This document shows positions 25,057 to 33,794 of a stretch of 64,000 bases of DNA, one piece after another. The translations under genes and the position numbers were made by a program. The first letter of the stretch is position 1; each line of letters starts with the position of its first letter. A model generated the notes under the pieces. It was not told the DNA's origin. It worked only from the letters and a program-made list of their open reading frames with translations, and did not search any database. Origin of the DNA: CAYRZL01 sp964428795 (lineage in GTDB: Bacteria; Bacillota; Clostridia; Lachnospirales; Lachnospiraceae); assembly GCA_964428795.1 (NCBI GenBank), contig CAYRZL010000002.1:49592-113591 (forward strand), given 5' to 3'.

Positions 25057-26580
25057 ATGACCGGACATACGTTTCTTTGTATTGATTTAAAATCCTTTTA
25101 TGCATCAGTGGAATGTGTGGAGCGGGGGAAAAATCCATTGACGACCAATCTGGTGGTGGCGGATGAGAGCCGCACGGGAAAGACGATCTGTCTGGCAGTG
25201 TCTCCTTCGCTGAAGGATTACGGGATATCTGGAAGAGCTAGGTTGTTTCAGGTGATACAAAGGACCAGAGAGATCAACAGGGAGCGCAGGAAGGCGACTC
25301 CCGGACAGAGATTTGCCGGAAAGTCCTTTGATGATACAGAGCTAAAGATACATCCCGAGCTGGAACTGGACTATATCGTTGCTCCGCCCCGGATGGCTCT
25401 GTATATTGATTACAGTGTGAGAGTGTATCAGGTGTATTTGAAGTATCTGGCGCCGGAGGATATTCATCCGTATTCCATTGATGAGATTTTTGCGGAAGTG
25501 ACCGATTATCTGAATACTTACAAGATGAGTGCAGTGGAGCTGGCAGAGGTAATTCTTCAGGATATTTATGAGACGACGGGGATCACAGCCACTGCCGGAA
25601 TCGGGACGAATATGTATCTGAGCAAGGTGGCGATGGACATTGTGGCAAAGCATTTAAAACCCGGGAAAAACGGTGTGCGGATCGCAAAGCTGGATGAGCG
25701 CACGTACCGGCGGTTGCTGTGGGCGCACAGACCCCTGACGGATTTTTGGAGGATCGGGAACGGTTATGCGAAAAGACTGGAGGAACAGGGATTGTTTACC
25801 ATGGGAGATGTGGCAAGATGCTCCATCGGAAAGCCGGATGAATATTATAATGAAGATCTGCTGTATAAGCTGTTTGGTGTCAATGCACAATTGCTCATAG
25901 ATCATGCATGGGGATGGGAACCGTGTACGATGGAAGAGGTGAAATCCTATAGACCGCAGTCCAACAGCATGGGCTCCGGGCAAGTACTGCAATGCCCCTA
26001 TGATTTTGAAAAAGCAAAGCTGGTGGTGCGGGAAATGGCAGAGCTGCTTGTGCTTGATCTGGTAGATAAACGTCTTGTGACAGATCAGATGGTGCTTCAC
26101 GTGGGATATGACGTGGAGAATCTGGCGGATCCAAAGCGAAGAAAAGCGTATACCGGAGAAATAAAAGCGGATCATTATGGGAGGCTGGTTCCAAAGCACG
26201 CTCACGGTACGGTGAATCTGGGCAGGAAAGTATCTTCCACAAAGCTGATCACAGATGCCGTGCTGGGGCTGTATGAACGGATCGTAGACAAAAAACTGTT
26301 GATCCGCAGAGTCAGCATTACAGCAAATCATGTGGTGGCGGAAGCTGCAGCAGAAGAGGAGACGTCCTATGAACAGATGGATTTGTTTACCGATTATGAG
26401 GCGCTGCAGCAGGAGCGGGCGAAGGAAGAAGCAGAGCTTCAAAAAGAAAAGCGATTACAGCGTGCCATGCTGGACATCAAAAAAAGATATGGAAAGAATG
26501 CCATTTTAAAAGGAACCAATCTGGTGGAGGGGGCTACAACCATGCAGCGCAATCAGCAGATCGGCGGACACCGGGCGTAG
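25057..26580 (+). CDS. Y-family DNA polymerase (UmuC/ImpB type)
   Basis: This is a translesion polymerase that copies damaged DNA. The 507-residue protein shows LCIDLKSFYASVECV at the start and YSIDEIFAEV (about residue 135), which supply the catalytic acidic residues. A helix-hairpin-helix-like region follows (RIGNGYAKRLEEQGL), then a little-finger domain and a C-terminal tail, making it longer than DinB. This layout is that of plasmid/Firmicute UmuC-like enzymes paired with YolD, and a YolD gene follows 48 bases later. The ATG at 25057 lies behind AAGGAAGGAGAC. The SOS box upstream suggests damage induction. Confidence 0.93.
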   Translation: MTGHTFLCIDLKSFYASVECVERGKNPLTTNLVVADESRTGKTICLAVSPSLKDYGISGRARLFQVIQRTREINRERRKATPGQRFAGKSFDDTELKIHPELELDYIVAPPRMALYIDYSVRVYQVYLKYLAPEDIHPYSIDEIFAEVTDYLNTYKMSAVELAEVILQDIYETTGITATAGIGTNMYLSKVAMDIVAKHLKPGKNGVRIAKLDERTYRRLLWAHRPLTDFWRIGNGYAKRLEEQGLFTMGDVARCSIGKPDEYYNEDLLYKLFGVNAQLLIDHAWGWEPCTMEEVKSYRPQSNSMGSGQVLQCPYDFEKAKLVVREMAELLVLDLVDKRLVTDQMVLHVGYDVENLADPKRRKAYTGEIKADHYGRLVPKHAHGTVNLGRKVSSTKLITDAVLGLYERIVDKKLLIRRVSITANHVVAEAAAEEETSYEQMDLFTDYEALQQERAKEEAELQKEKRLQRAMLDIKKRYGKNAILKGTNLVEGATTMQRNQQIGGHRA

Positions 26581-26628
26581 AGCAAATACCGATAAATTAC
26601 CATTAGACTATAGAGAGGTATATAACAT

Positions 26629-26835
26629 ATGGAGAAATTTATAAAAAATTCACATGGCTATGATGATATCATACATCTGCCGCATCCGGTATCAAAGACG
26701 CATCCGCAGATGCCCCGGTCAAACCGGGCTGCTCAGTTTGCTCCTTTTGCAGCGCTGGCCGGGTACCATGAAGCTATTGAAGAGACGATCAGAGAGAATA
26801 TAGAACGGATAGAGCGAACGCAGGGAAGGGATTGA
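26629..26835 (+). CDS. YolD-like protein
   Basis: The 68-residue product has YDDIIHLPHPVSKTHPQM and the RAAQFAPFAALAGYHEAI core of YolD-like domains, which are found beside UmuC-type polymerases in Firmicutes and are thought to act as UmuD analogues. It overlaps the extended rhaB frame by 4 bases, but rhaB starts later. It is likely co-transcribed with the polymerase. The site GAGAGG lies before the ATG. Confidence 0.85.
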   Translation: MEKFIKNSHGYDDIIHLPHPVSKTHPQMPRSNRAAQFAPFAALAGYHEAIEETIRENIERIERTQGRD

Positions 26836-26873
26836 TATCAAAAAATACGGATAAGGAAAGAGGAGAGGATGAG

Positions 26874-28307
26874 ATGCGGGACTATTATCTGGCGGTGGAT
26901 ATCGGAGCATCCAGCGGACGACATATGCTGGGATATATGCAGGATGGAAAAATGCATCTGGATGAGATCTATCGGTTTGAAAACGGTATGGAAAACAGAG
27001 ACGGTAAACTGCTCTGGGATGTGAGACGACTGTTTACCGAAATCATAAACGGAATGAAAGAATGTGCCAGACAGGGTAAAATCCCAAAAAGTATGTCCAT
27101 CGATACATGGGCAGTGGACTATGTGCTTCTGGATGAAGAGGATCAGGTTCTCGGGGACACCTATGGGTATCGGGATCACCGCACTGACGGTATGGATGCG
27201 TTTGTGTATCAGATTATTCCGGAGGATGCACTTTATGGGAGAACAGGTATCCAGAAACAGATATTTAATACCATCTATCAGTTGATGGCAGTAAAACAGG
27301 AGACACCAAAGCTGTTTGTCAAAGCAAAGACATTTCTCATGCTTCCGGACTATTTTCAGTTTTTACTGACGGGAGTAAAAAAATCGGAGTATACCAATGC
27401 CACATCCACTCAGTTGGTAAATCCAAAGACCGGACAGTGGGACAGGGAGCTTATGACAGCACTGGGATATCCGAAGGACATATTTCTGCCCCTTGAGATG
27501 CCGGGCACGGAAGTGGGATATCTCACAGAGGCGGTTGCAAAGGAGGCGGGTTTTTCATGCAAAGTGATGCTCTGCGCCAGCCACGATACCGCATCGGCGG
27601 TGATGGCAATGCCGAAACCGGAGGGCGGCGGACTTTATATCAGTTCCGGCACATGGTCTTTGATGGGTGTGGAACAAAGGCAGGCAGATTGCAGACAGAT
27701 CAGCCGTCTTGCGAATTTTACGAACGAGGGAGGCTATGATCATCGTTTCCGTTATCTGAAAAATATTATGGGATTGTGGATGATTCAGTCTGTGCGGCAT
27801 GAACTGGGGGATATATATTCTTTTGCACAAATATGTCAGATGGCGGAGGAGAAAAAAGAGTTTCCGTCCAGAGTGGATGTGAATGACCGCTGTTTTCTGG
27901 CTCCGGCTTCTATGAGCGGAGAGATTCGTCGTTACTGTGCAGACAGCGGACAGCCAAAACCGGAAGAAGCCGGAGAATTGGCGGCAGTCATTTATCAAAG
28001 TCTGGCAGACTGTTACGGACATACCGCACGGGAACTGGAAAAAAATACGGGGAAGCGGTTTGATCGTATTCATATCATTGGCGGCGGATCAAATGCAGGA
28101 TACCTGAATCAGTTGACGGCAGATGCCGCAGGAAAGACTGTGTATGCAGGACCGGATGAGGCGACTGCCATCGGAAATATTATGGCACAGATGATCGCGG
28201 ACGGTGTGTTCTCCGATTTGTCCGAAGCCAGAAGCTGTGTGCTTGCATCATTTGATATACATATGTTTAAACCAATAAACGCTAATCGAAAAACAGGAGG
28301 AATTTAG
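26874..28307 (+). CDS. rhaB: Rhamnulokinase
   Basis: RhaB phosphorylates L-rhamnulose to rhamnulose-1-phosphate in rhamnose breakdown. The 477-residue FGGY kinase starts MRDYYLAVDIGASSGRHMLG (phosphate loop), has IDTWAVDYVLLD, SHDTASAVMAMP and the C-terminal IHIIGGGSNAGYLNQL and GPDEATAIGN motifs. The open frame begins at 26832, but the ATG at 26874 with AAGAGGAGAGG upstream gives the standard N-terminus. The next gene, rhaA, starts two bases after its stop. Confidence 0.96.
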   Translation: MRDYYLAVDIGASSGRHMLGYMQDGKMHLDEIYRFENGMENRDGKLLWDVRRLFTEIINGMKECARQGKIPKSMSIDTWAVDYVLLDEEDQVLGDTYGYRDHRTDGMDAFVYQIIPEDALYGRTGIQKQIFNTIYQLMAVKQETPKLFVKAKTFLMLPDYFQFLLTGVKKSEYTNATSTQLVNPKTGQWDRELMTALGYPKDIFLPLEMPGTEVGYLTEAVAKEAGFSCKVMLCASHDTASAVMAMPKPEGGGLYISSGTWSLMGVEQRQADCRQISRLANFTNEGGYDHRFRYLKNIMGLWMIQSVRHELGDIYSFAQICQMAEEKKEFPSRVDVNDRCFLAPASMSGEIRRYCADSGQPKPEEAGELAAVIYQSLADCYGHTARELEKNTGKRFDRIHIIGGGSNAGYLNQLTADAAGKTVYAGPDEATAIGNIMAQMIADGVFSDLSEARSCVLASFDIHMFKPINANRKTGGI

Positions 28308-28308
28308 G

Positions 28309-29565
28309 ATGATGACAACAGAAAGATACGCGTCTGCAAAAGAGATGTTTGCAAAGATCGGGGTAGATACGGATGCAGCCCTGGAGACACTCAAGCAGAT
28401 TCCGGTGTCCATGCACTGCTGGCAGGGAGATGATGTGACCGGATTTGATCATGACGGACCTCTGACCGGAGGGATTCAGACTACGGGAAATTATCCGGGC
28501 AAGGCAGCCACGCCGGAGGAACTGATGGCGGATATGGACAGAGCGATCTCTTTGATTCCCGGCAAAAAGAAGATCAATGTACATGCATGTTATGCCATTT
28601 TCGAGAACGGAGCGTTTGCGGACAGAGATAAGCTGGAACCAAAGCATTTTGCGAAATGGGTGGAGTTTGCAAAGGAGAGAAACATGGGGCTGGATTTTAA
28701 CCCGACCTTTTTTTCTCATCCGATGGTGAAGGATGGTCTGACTTTATCCAGCCCCGATCCTCAGGTGCGTCGTTTCTGGATCGAGCACGGGAAAGCATGT
28801 ATCCGCATTTCGGAATATTTTGCGAAAGAGACAGGTGTGCCATGTGTCATGAATATCTGGACAGGCGACGGATTTAAGGATATTCCGGCGGATCGTATGG
28901 GGCCCCGCATGCGTTATAAGGAAGCCATCGGGGAGATTTTAGCTGAGCCATATGACAGAACGCTGGTAAAGCCATGTGTGGAATCCAAGGTTTTTGGAAT
29001 CGGCGTGGAATCCTACACTGCCGGTTCAGCGGAGTTTACCCTTTCTTTTGCAGCCATGAACGAGGGCTGTCTGCCTTTGATGGATAACGGACATTATCAT
29101 CCTACCGAGCTGGTATCAGACAAGATTCCTGCCATGCTGTGTTTCTATCCGGAGCTGGCTCTTCATGTGACCAGAGGAGTCCGCTGGGATTCCGATCATG
29201 TGCTTTTGCTGGATGATGAGACGAAAGAGATCGCAAAAGAGATTGTCCGCTGTGACGCACTTGACCGTGTTTATATTGCATTGGATTATTTTGATGCAAG
29301 TATCAACCGTATTTCTGCATGGGCAGTCGGTATGAGAAGTATGCAGAAAGCGTTGATGATTGCGCTGTGTACTCCTCATGAACAGTTGAAAAAGCTACAG
29401 GATGAGGCAAGGCTGACGGAGCTTATGGCTGTGCAGGAGGCAATCAAGATGATGCCCTTTGGGGATGTATGGAATTATTATTGTGAACAGAACGGTATCG
29501 TGGATGATTTCGGATTGTTCGCAGAAGTACAAAAATATGAGGATGAAGTGCTGAGTAAGCGTTGA
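28309..29565 (+). CDS. rhaA: L-rhamnose isomerase
   Basis: RhaA converts L-rhamnose to L-rhamnulose. The 418-residue protein has family blocks VSMHCWQGDDVTGFD (about 30), DFNPTFFSHP, GDGFKDIPADR, LDNGHYHPTE-like MDNGHYHPTE and the WDSDHVLLLDDE segment, which hold the two metal sites. Tandem ATG codons at 28309 and 28312 follow CAGGAGGAATT. Translational coupling to rhaB is likely. Immediately after its stop comes an IS605-type remnant that separates it from rhaD. Confidence 0.97.
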   Translation: MMTTERYASAKEMFAKIGVDTDAALETLKQIPVSMHCWQGDDVTGFDHDGPLTGGIQTTGNYPGKAATPEELMADMDRAISLIPGKKKINVHACYAIFENGAFADRDKLEPKHFAKWVEFAKERNMGLDFNPTFFSHPMVKDGLTLSSPDPQVRRFWIEHGKACIRISEYFAKETGVPCVMNIWTGDGFKDIPADRMGPRMRYKEAIGEILAEPYDRTLVKPCVESKVFGIGVESYTAGSAEFTLSFAAMNEGCLPLMDNGHYHPTELVSDKIPAMLCFYPELALHVTRGVRWDSDHVLLLDDETKEIAKEIVRCDALDRVYIALDYFDASINRISAWAVGMRSMQKALMIALCTPHEQLKKLQDEARLTELMAVQEAIKMMPFGDVWNYYCEQNGIVDDFGLFAEVQKYEDEVLSKR

Positions 29566-29570
29566 AAACA

Positions 29571-29690
29571 GACAGCATAAAAGAAGCATATATAGGGCAG
29601 GGACTGCCCGAATTAACGCCTGTGGAGATAGTAGGTTACGAGGTCGATGAAGCAGGAAGCCCATTGGCTTTAGACAATGGGTAGTTCACG
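29571..29690 (+). mobile_element. IS605-type relic: TnpB C-terminus plus right end
   Basis: An open stretch ending at a TAG at 29682 reads GQGLPELTPVEIVGYEVDEA followed by GSPLALDNG. This is the C-terminal signature of TnpB (LPxLTPVE...EAGSPxAL). The tail overlaps a hairpin CCCATTG/CAATGGG and ends GTAGTTCAC, the usual right end of IS200/IS605 elements and the 3' end of the TnpB guide RNA. No other transposon sequence is present, so only about 120 bases of the element remain between rhaA and rhaD. Confidence 0.75.
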
Positions 29691-29713
29691 GATATAAAGA
29701 GAGGGAAAAGAAT

Positions 29714-30541
29714 ATGAAGGTAACAGATGCAGAATTTGTACAGGGATTTATCAGAATGTGTAATGACGGTTGGGAGCAGGGATGGCATGAGAGAAATGGC
29801 GGAAACTTAAGCTACCGTCTTAAAAAAGAAGAAATAGAATCGGTGAGAGAGGATTTGAACCATGACGGTGAATGGAAAGAAACCGGTACCTCAGTGCCAA
29901 AGCTGGGGGGAGCGTATTTCATGGTCACCGGAAGCGGAAAGTATTTCAGAAATGTGATATTGGATCCGGCAGACACGACAGCCATTATTGAACTGGATGA
30001 GGCAGGGGAGCATTACCGTATCTGCTGGGGACTGGTAAACGGAGGCAGACCCACCAGTGAGCTTCCAAGCCACTTGATGAATCATGAGGTGAAGATGACC
30101 GCTGCAAATGGCGAGCACAGAGTGATCTATCACTGTCATCCGGCAAATATCATTGCACTGACCTTTGTACTTCCCTTGAAGGATGAGGTGTTCACAAGAG
30201 AATTGTGGGAGATGGCTACCGAGTGCCCGGTAGTGTTCCCATCCGGCGTAGGCGTGGTGGACTGGATGGTCCCCGGCGGACGTGACATCGCAGTGGCTAC
30301 CAGTGAACTGATGAAGCAGTATGATGTTGCAATCTGGGCACATCACGGTATGTTCTGTTCCGGTGCTGATTTTGACCTGACCTTTGGACTTATGCATACC
30401 GTAGAGAAATCTGCTGAGATTCTTGTGAAAACATTGTCTATGCGTCCGGACAAACTGCAGACGATCACGCCTCAGAATTTCCGCGATCTGGCAGTGGATT
30501 TTAATGTCACATTGCCGGAAAAATTCCTGTATGAGAAATAA
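29714..30541 (+). CDS. rhaD: Rhamnulose-1-phosphate aldolase
   Basis: RhaD cleaves rhamnulose-1-phosphate into dihydroxyacetone phosphate and lactaldehyde. The 275-residue class II aldolase has ERNGGNLSYRL near residue 27, the VTGSGKYFRN block, PTSELPSHLMNHE, the zinc ligands in YHCHPANI (about 140) and IWAHHGMFCSG (about 212). The start follows GAGAGGGAAAAG. It completes the kinase-isomerase-aldolase set; no local rhamnose transporter or intact AraC regulator is seen, although a broken AraC gene lies at 33.1 kb. Confidence 0.96.
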   Translation: MKVTDAEFVQGFIRMCNDGWEQGWHERNGGNLSYRLKKEEIESVREDLNHDGEWKETGTSVPKLGGAYFMVTGSGKYFRNVILDPADTTAIIELDEAGEHYRICWGLVNGGRPTSELPSHLMNHEVKMTAANGEHRVIYHCHPANIIALTFVLPLKDEVFTRELWEMATECPVVFPSGVGVVDWMVPGGRDIAVATSELMKQYDVAIWAHHGMFCSGADFDLTFGLMHTVEKSAEILVKTLSMRPDKLQTITPQNFRDLAVDFNVTLPEKFLYEK

Positions 30542-30570
30542 AATGCTGCAGGTGCAAGGAGATTGTTTAT

Positions 30571-31265
30571 ATGCGTACGATAAAGCAGAAACGAATATCG
30601 ATGGATAAATCATTTTATAAAATGGTCTTTGGCATTGTGTTTCCCATTATGATTCAAAATATGGTCAATACACTGGTAAGCTCTGTGGATGTGATCATGC
30701 TGGGCTATGTGGATCAGATATCTCTGACTGCTTCCTCACTGGCAAATCAGCCCTATAACATTTTAAGCTTTATCTTTTATGGAGTTTCATCCGGTTCTGC
30801 AATACTGGCAGCGCAGTATTGGGGGAAAATAAACTGGAGCTTGCGAGAGATTATGGGGCCCGGTTTTTGAAGCTGTCCTTTCTGGTAGGCGTGCTGGGCG
30901 GTATTCTGATCATTCTGCTTCGGCCGTTGTTTCTGATCATGGGACATCTGGACGATCATGCAGGCTGGTATCTGAACATTATGTTGTTTGTCAATGCTTA
31001 TTATGTTATTGGTATGGCGTTGAACAGTACATGGATCAGCTCGATGTTTCGTGCCGGAGGAGATTCCAGATTTGGATTTTTATGTGACGCCATTATTTTG
31101 TGGTGCTGGGTGATCCCGGTTGGATTTATTTTTGCATTTTTATTGAAATTACCTCCTATTTGGGTGTATATTTTTCTGATGGCGGATGAATTTTTCAAGA
31201 TGCCGTTTGTGTATCGCCATTATAAAAAATATGGCTGGCTGAAAAATATCACAAGGGAGATATAA
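30571..31265 (+). pseudogene. MATE transporter with large internal deletion
   Basis: The first frame (to 30870) is the N-terminus of a MATE exporter: FGIVFPIMIQNMVNTLVSSV, and GVSSGSAILAAQYWG. The second frame, from 30819, resumes in the second half of the fold with GENKLELARDYGARFLKLS and ends in the normal last helices. About 200 residues are missing and the two halves are in different frames, joined near 30825. It lies directly behind rhaD and may have been the sugar-linked transporter of the operon, but it is not functional now. Confidence 0.75.
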
Positions 31266-31267
31266 AT

Positions 31268-31567
31268 ATGAATATGCTTTATCTGATTGCCAATTATGGC
31301 ATTTATGCGGACAAACATAAGATCATATATACGATACGGGGCGCAGATACCAATGCGGAGCGGTCAGAAGGAGTATTTGCAAAACTGCCGGAAGGGTGGT
31401 ATGCCTATGAGAATTGTTATGGAGATTCTCTGATCAAAGACCCGGAGGGAGTGATTCGTAAGATAGACGAATTGCTGACCAGCGACGGGACATATCCGGT
31501 GCTGGCATGGTATGAAGACGGAGTGTATCATCGCATCACGCTGGAGCTGGCAGAGACAGAGGAGTAA
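31268..31567 (+). CDS. Hypothetical protein
   Basis: The 99-residue protein begins MNMLYLIANYGIYADKHKII and has LPEGWYAYENCYGDSLIKD and a YPVLAWYEDGVYHRIT beta-rich end. It has no signal peptide or membrane segment. It starts two bases after the MATE remnant stop, behind AAGGGAGATAT, so it was likely in the same transcript. I do not recognise the family. Confidence 0.65.
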   Translation: MNMLYLIANYGIYADKHKIIYTIRGADTNAERSEGVFAKLPEGWYAYENCYGDSLIKDPEGVIRKIDELLTSDGTYPVLAWYEDGVYHRITLELAETEE

Positions 31568-31644
31568 AAACGGTCCAGACGGATACATAGTTTGGGAAAC
31601 AGACAGATGAAAAAGAAAGAAGAAATTGAGAAAGGAGAAATAAA

Positions 31645-33018
31645 ATGAATGAACAACCGAAGAATCCGCTTGCCAGTGAGCGGATAGGAAAATTGATTGC
31701 AAAATTTACGATACCAGCGATCATCAGTATGCTGGTCAGCTCTTTATATAATATTGTCGACCAGATTTTTATCGGGCAGGGTGTTGGAATGCTTGGCAAT
31801 GCTGCAACTAATATTGCATTTCCGGTCAGCATTATCTGTACAGCTACTGCATTACTGCTCGGTATCGGCGCTGCGTCCAATTACAATCTGCGCTCCGGGG
31901 AGGGCAGAGATGAGGAGGCAAGGCGTATGGCTGGCTGTGGATTGTCCATGCTGGTCATATGCGGCGTGATTTTTATGGTCATATTGCTGGTGTTTTTAAA
32001 ACCATTGATGCTTGGTTTTGGAGCCACAGAGGAAATCATGCCTTACGCTTTGGATTACACCGGGATCACAGCGTTTGGCGTCCCGTTTCTGATCCTCACT
32101 ACCGGAGGATGCCATCTGGTTCGGGCGGACCGCAGTCCGTCTTATTCTATGGCATGTATGCTCAGCGGCGCCATTATAAATACGATACTGGACCCGATTT
32201 TTATCTTTGTATGTGGATGGGGTATTAAAGGAGCGGCAGTTGCCACGATTTTAGGGCAGATCGTGTCCGGTGTGATGATCATTATATATTTTACAAAAAT
32301 GTCAAGGATGAAGCTTACAAAGGAAATGCTGATTCCAAAAGCAGAACAGATAGGGGCTATCTGTGCGTTGGGAATGGCATCCGGTATCAACCAGGTAGCC
32401 ATGGCGATCGTGCAGATTACTATGAATAATACGCTGCGTCGTTATGGGGCTGTGTCCGTTTATGGAAGTGATATTCCGCTGGCATGTGTGGGCGTTATCT
32501 CTAAATTGAACATGGTATTTATGTCTATTTGTATCGGAGTATCTCAGGGATGTCAGCCGATTTTCGGATTCAACTATGGAGCAAAAAATTACCCCCGTGT
32601 GCGGGAGGCGTACCGCAAAGCGGCGATCATCAGTGTGATTGCAGGTATATGCTTTTTCTTGTGCTTTCAGTTGTTCCCGAGACCTCTGGTATCCATTTTC
32701 GGAACCGGAACAGAAGAGTATTTTCAGTTTGCGGAACGTTATTTGCGGATTTTTATGATGATGACATTTATCAATGGTATACAGCCTATGTCCTCCGGAT
32801 TTTTCACATCTGTTGGAAAAGCAGTGCTTGGTATGATCGTATCACTGACAAGGCAGATCATATTTTTACTTCCGCTGATTTTAATTTTCCCCAGGTTCAT
32901 GGGCATCGATGGCGTCATGTACGCAGGTCCTATCGCAGATGGAGCTGCGGCAGTGATTACGATCCTATTTGTCATAAAGGAAATGAAAATTATGAAGCAG
33001 GCAGAGCAGCAGTTTTAG
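31645..33018 (+). CDS. MATE family efflux transporter
   Basis: This is a cation-coupled multidrug/toxin exporter with the standard 457 residues and twelve membrane helices in two homologous halves. It begins NEQPKNPLASERIGKLIAKF, then SMLVSSLYNIVDQIFIGQGV; the second half has GVSQGCQPIFGFNYGA, and INGIQPMSSGFFTSVGKA near the end. The subgroup is that of clostridial VmrA/NorM-like proteins. GAAAGGAGAAAT precedes the start. A terminator overlaps its stop codon, so it is the last gene of its unit. Confidence 0.93.
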   Translation: MNEQPKNPLASERIGKLIAKFTIPAIISMLVSSLYNIVDQIFIGQGVGMLGNAATNIAFPVSIICTATALLLGIGAASNYNLRSGEGRDEEARRMAGCGLSMLVICGVIFMVILLVFLKPLMLGFGATEEIMPYALDYTGITAFGVPFLILTTGGCHLVRADRSPSYSMACMLSGAIINTILDPIFIFVCGWGIKGAAVATILGQIVSGVMIIIYFTKMSRMKLTKEMLIPKAEQIGAICALGMASGINQVAMAIVQITMNNTLRRYGAVSVYGSDIPLACVGVISKLNMVFMSICIGVSQGCQPIFGFNYGAKNYPRVREAYRKAAIISVIAGICFFLCFQLFPRPLVSIFGTGTEEYFQFAERYLRIFMMMTFINGIQPMSSGFFTSVGKAVLGMIVSLTRQIIFLLPLILIFPRFMGIDGVMYAGPIADGAAAVITILFVIKEMKIMKQAEQQF

Positions 33019-33034
33019 TTGTTCTGCCTTTTTT
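33000..33034 (+). terminator. Terminator overlapping the MATE gene end
   Basis: GGCAGAGCAGC pairs with GTTGTTCTGCC over 11 bp and is followed by six T. The stop codon is inside the loop. Confidence 0.9.
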
Positions 33035-33036
33035 AA

Positions 33037-33077
33037 TTGCCAAGCATGCGAAAGAAAGCTCCGGTGGAGGTTTCTTT
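33037..33077 (+). repeat. Dispersed 40-bp hairpin repeat, copy 2
   Basis: TTGCCAAGCATGCGAAAGAA, then AGCTCCGGTGGAGGTTTCTT, nearly identical to copy 1. It directly follows a conventional terminator and lies at the 3' end of the convergent AraC remnant. Confidence 0.8.
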
Positions 33078-33465
33078 AGTTTTTGTCATAATATAATTCT
33101 CTGTATTTGGTCGGAGAGCAGCCGGTTCGTTTGGTGAACGTATTTTTAAAATGATTTACATTGTCATACCCCAGTGAAAATGCGATTTCTTCCAGTGAAT
33201 CATTGGAGCTTATCAGTTTCCATTTTGCTTCGCAAAGGCGCCGGTTGATCAGATAATTGATGGGTGATATGGAAAAATGTTTTGTAAATTCATGAGATAA
33301 ATGGCTGGTACTTACATGAAAATGATCTGCAATACTCTGTAAGGTGAGCTTGTGCATATAATTTTCATTCAGATACAGCATTAGGTCCTGAATAAACAGA
33401 TTGCATGAATCGGGTATGATCAGTTCCGTATCATCCTGCATGTCATACAGCAGAGACATCAGCAT
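33076..33465 (-). pseudogene. AraC family regulator, C-terminal fragment
   Basis: About 100 residues carry both helix-turn-helix motifs of an AraC regulator: LTLQSIADHFHVSTSHLSHE and EEIAFSLGYDNVNHFKNTF. The N-terminal ligand-binding domain (usually 150 or more residues) is missing; the frame begins with unrelated sequence MLMSLLYDMQDD. On the opposite strand the DNA continues as an amidohydrolase C-terminus, so one deletion removed the 5' ends of two divergent genes. Confidence 0.7.
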
Positions 33466-33601
33466 GCATAAAATCGGTACGGATCATCCCTTTGAGGAAC
33501 CGTTTTTAATGCTGGATTTTCTGGATGAGCTTGCTCTGACAAAAACGGAGCGTGAGCTGCTGTACTATAAAAATGCTGAAAAATTACTGCATATAGGATA
33601 A
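33464..33601 (+). pseudogene. Amidohydrolase C-terminal fragment
   Basis: The last 45 residues, KIGTDHPFEEPFLMLDFLDE followed by LYYKNAEKLLHI, match the end of amidohydrolase_2 (decarboxylase-like TIM barrel) proteins: a GTDxPF motif supplying the metal-site Asp and a terminal NAxxLL helix. The rest of the gene is lost at the junction with the AraC remnant near 33462. A strong terminator follows. Confidence 0.6.
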
Positions 33602-33614
33602 AGAACTCTATATT

Positions 33615-33645
33615 AAGAAAGTCGGGCAAGCTGCCCGGCTTTCTT
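33615..33645 (+). terminator. Terminator after the amidohydrolase fragment
   Basis: AAGAAAG-T-CGGGCA pairs with TGCCCGGCTTTCTT, giving a long stem with A and T tracts on both sides. Confidence 0.88.
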
Positions 33646-33794
33646 AAATTGTGTCTTAAATTTCTTATTTTTATCACAGAATATTCACAAACTAAGCGCA
33701 TTTCTATCACATTTTTCTAATATCTTTTTTCTGGAAAGTATTGTGAAAGAAAAGATTTCATCACTAAACTTATATGGAAAGGAATGGAAAAAAC

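Noticed and set aside
25342..26442. Minus-strand open frames opposite the Y-family polymerase
   Set aside because: No ribosome sites or family motifs; the plus strand codes for a full polymerase.
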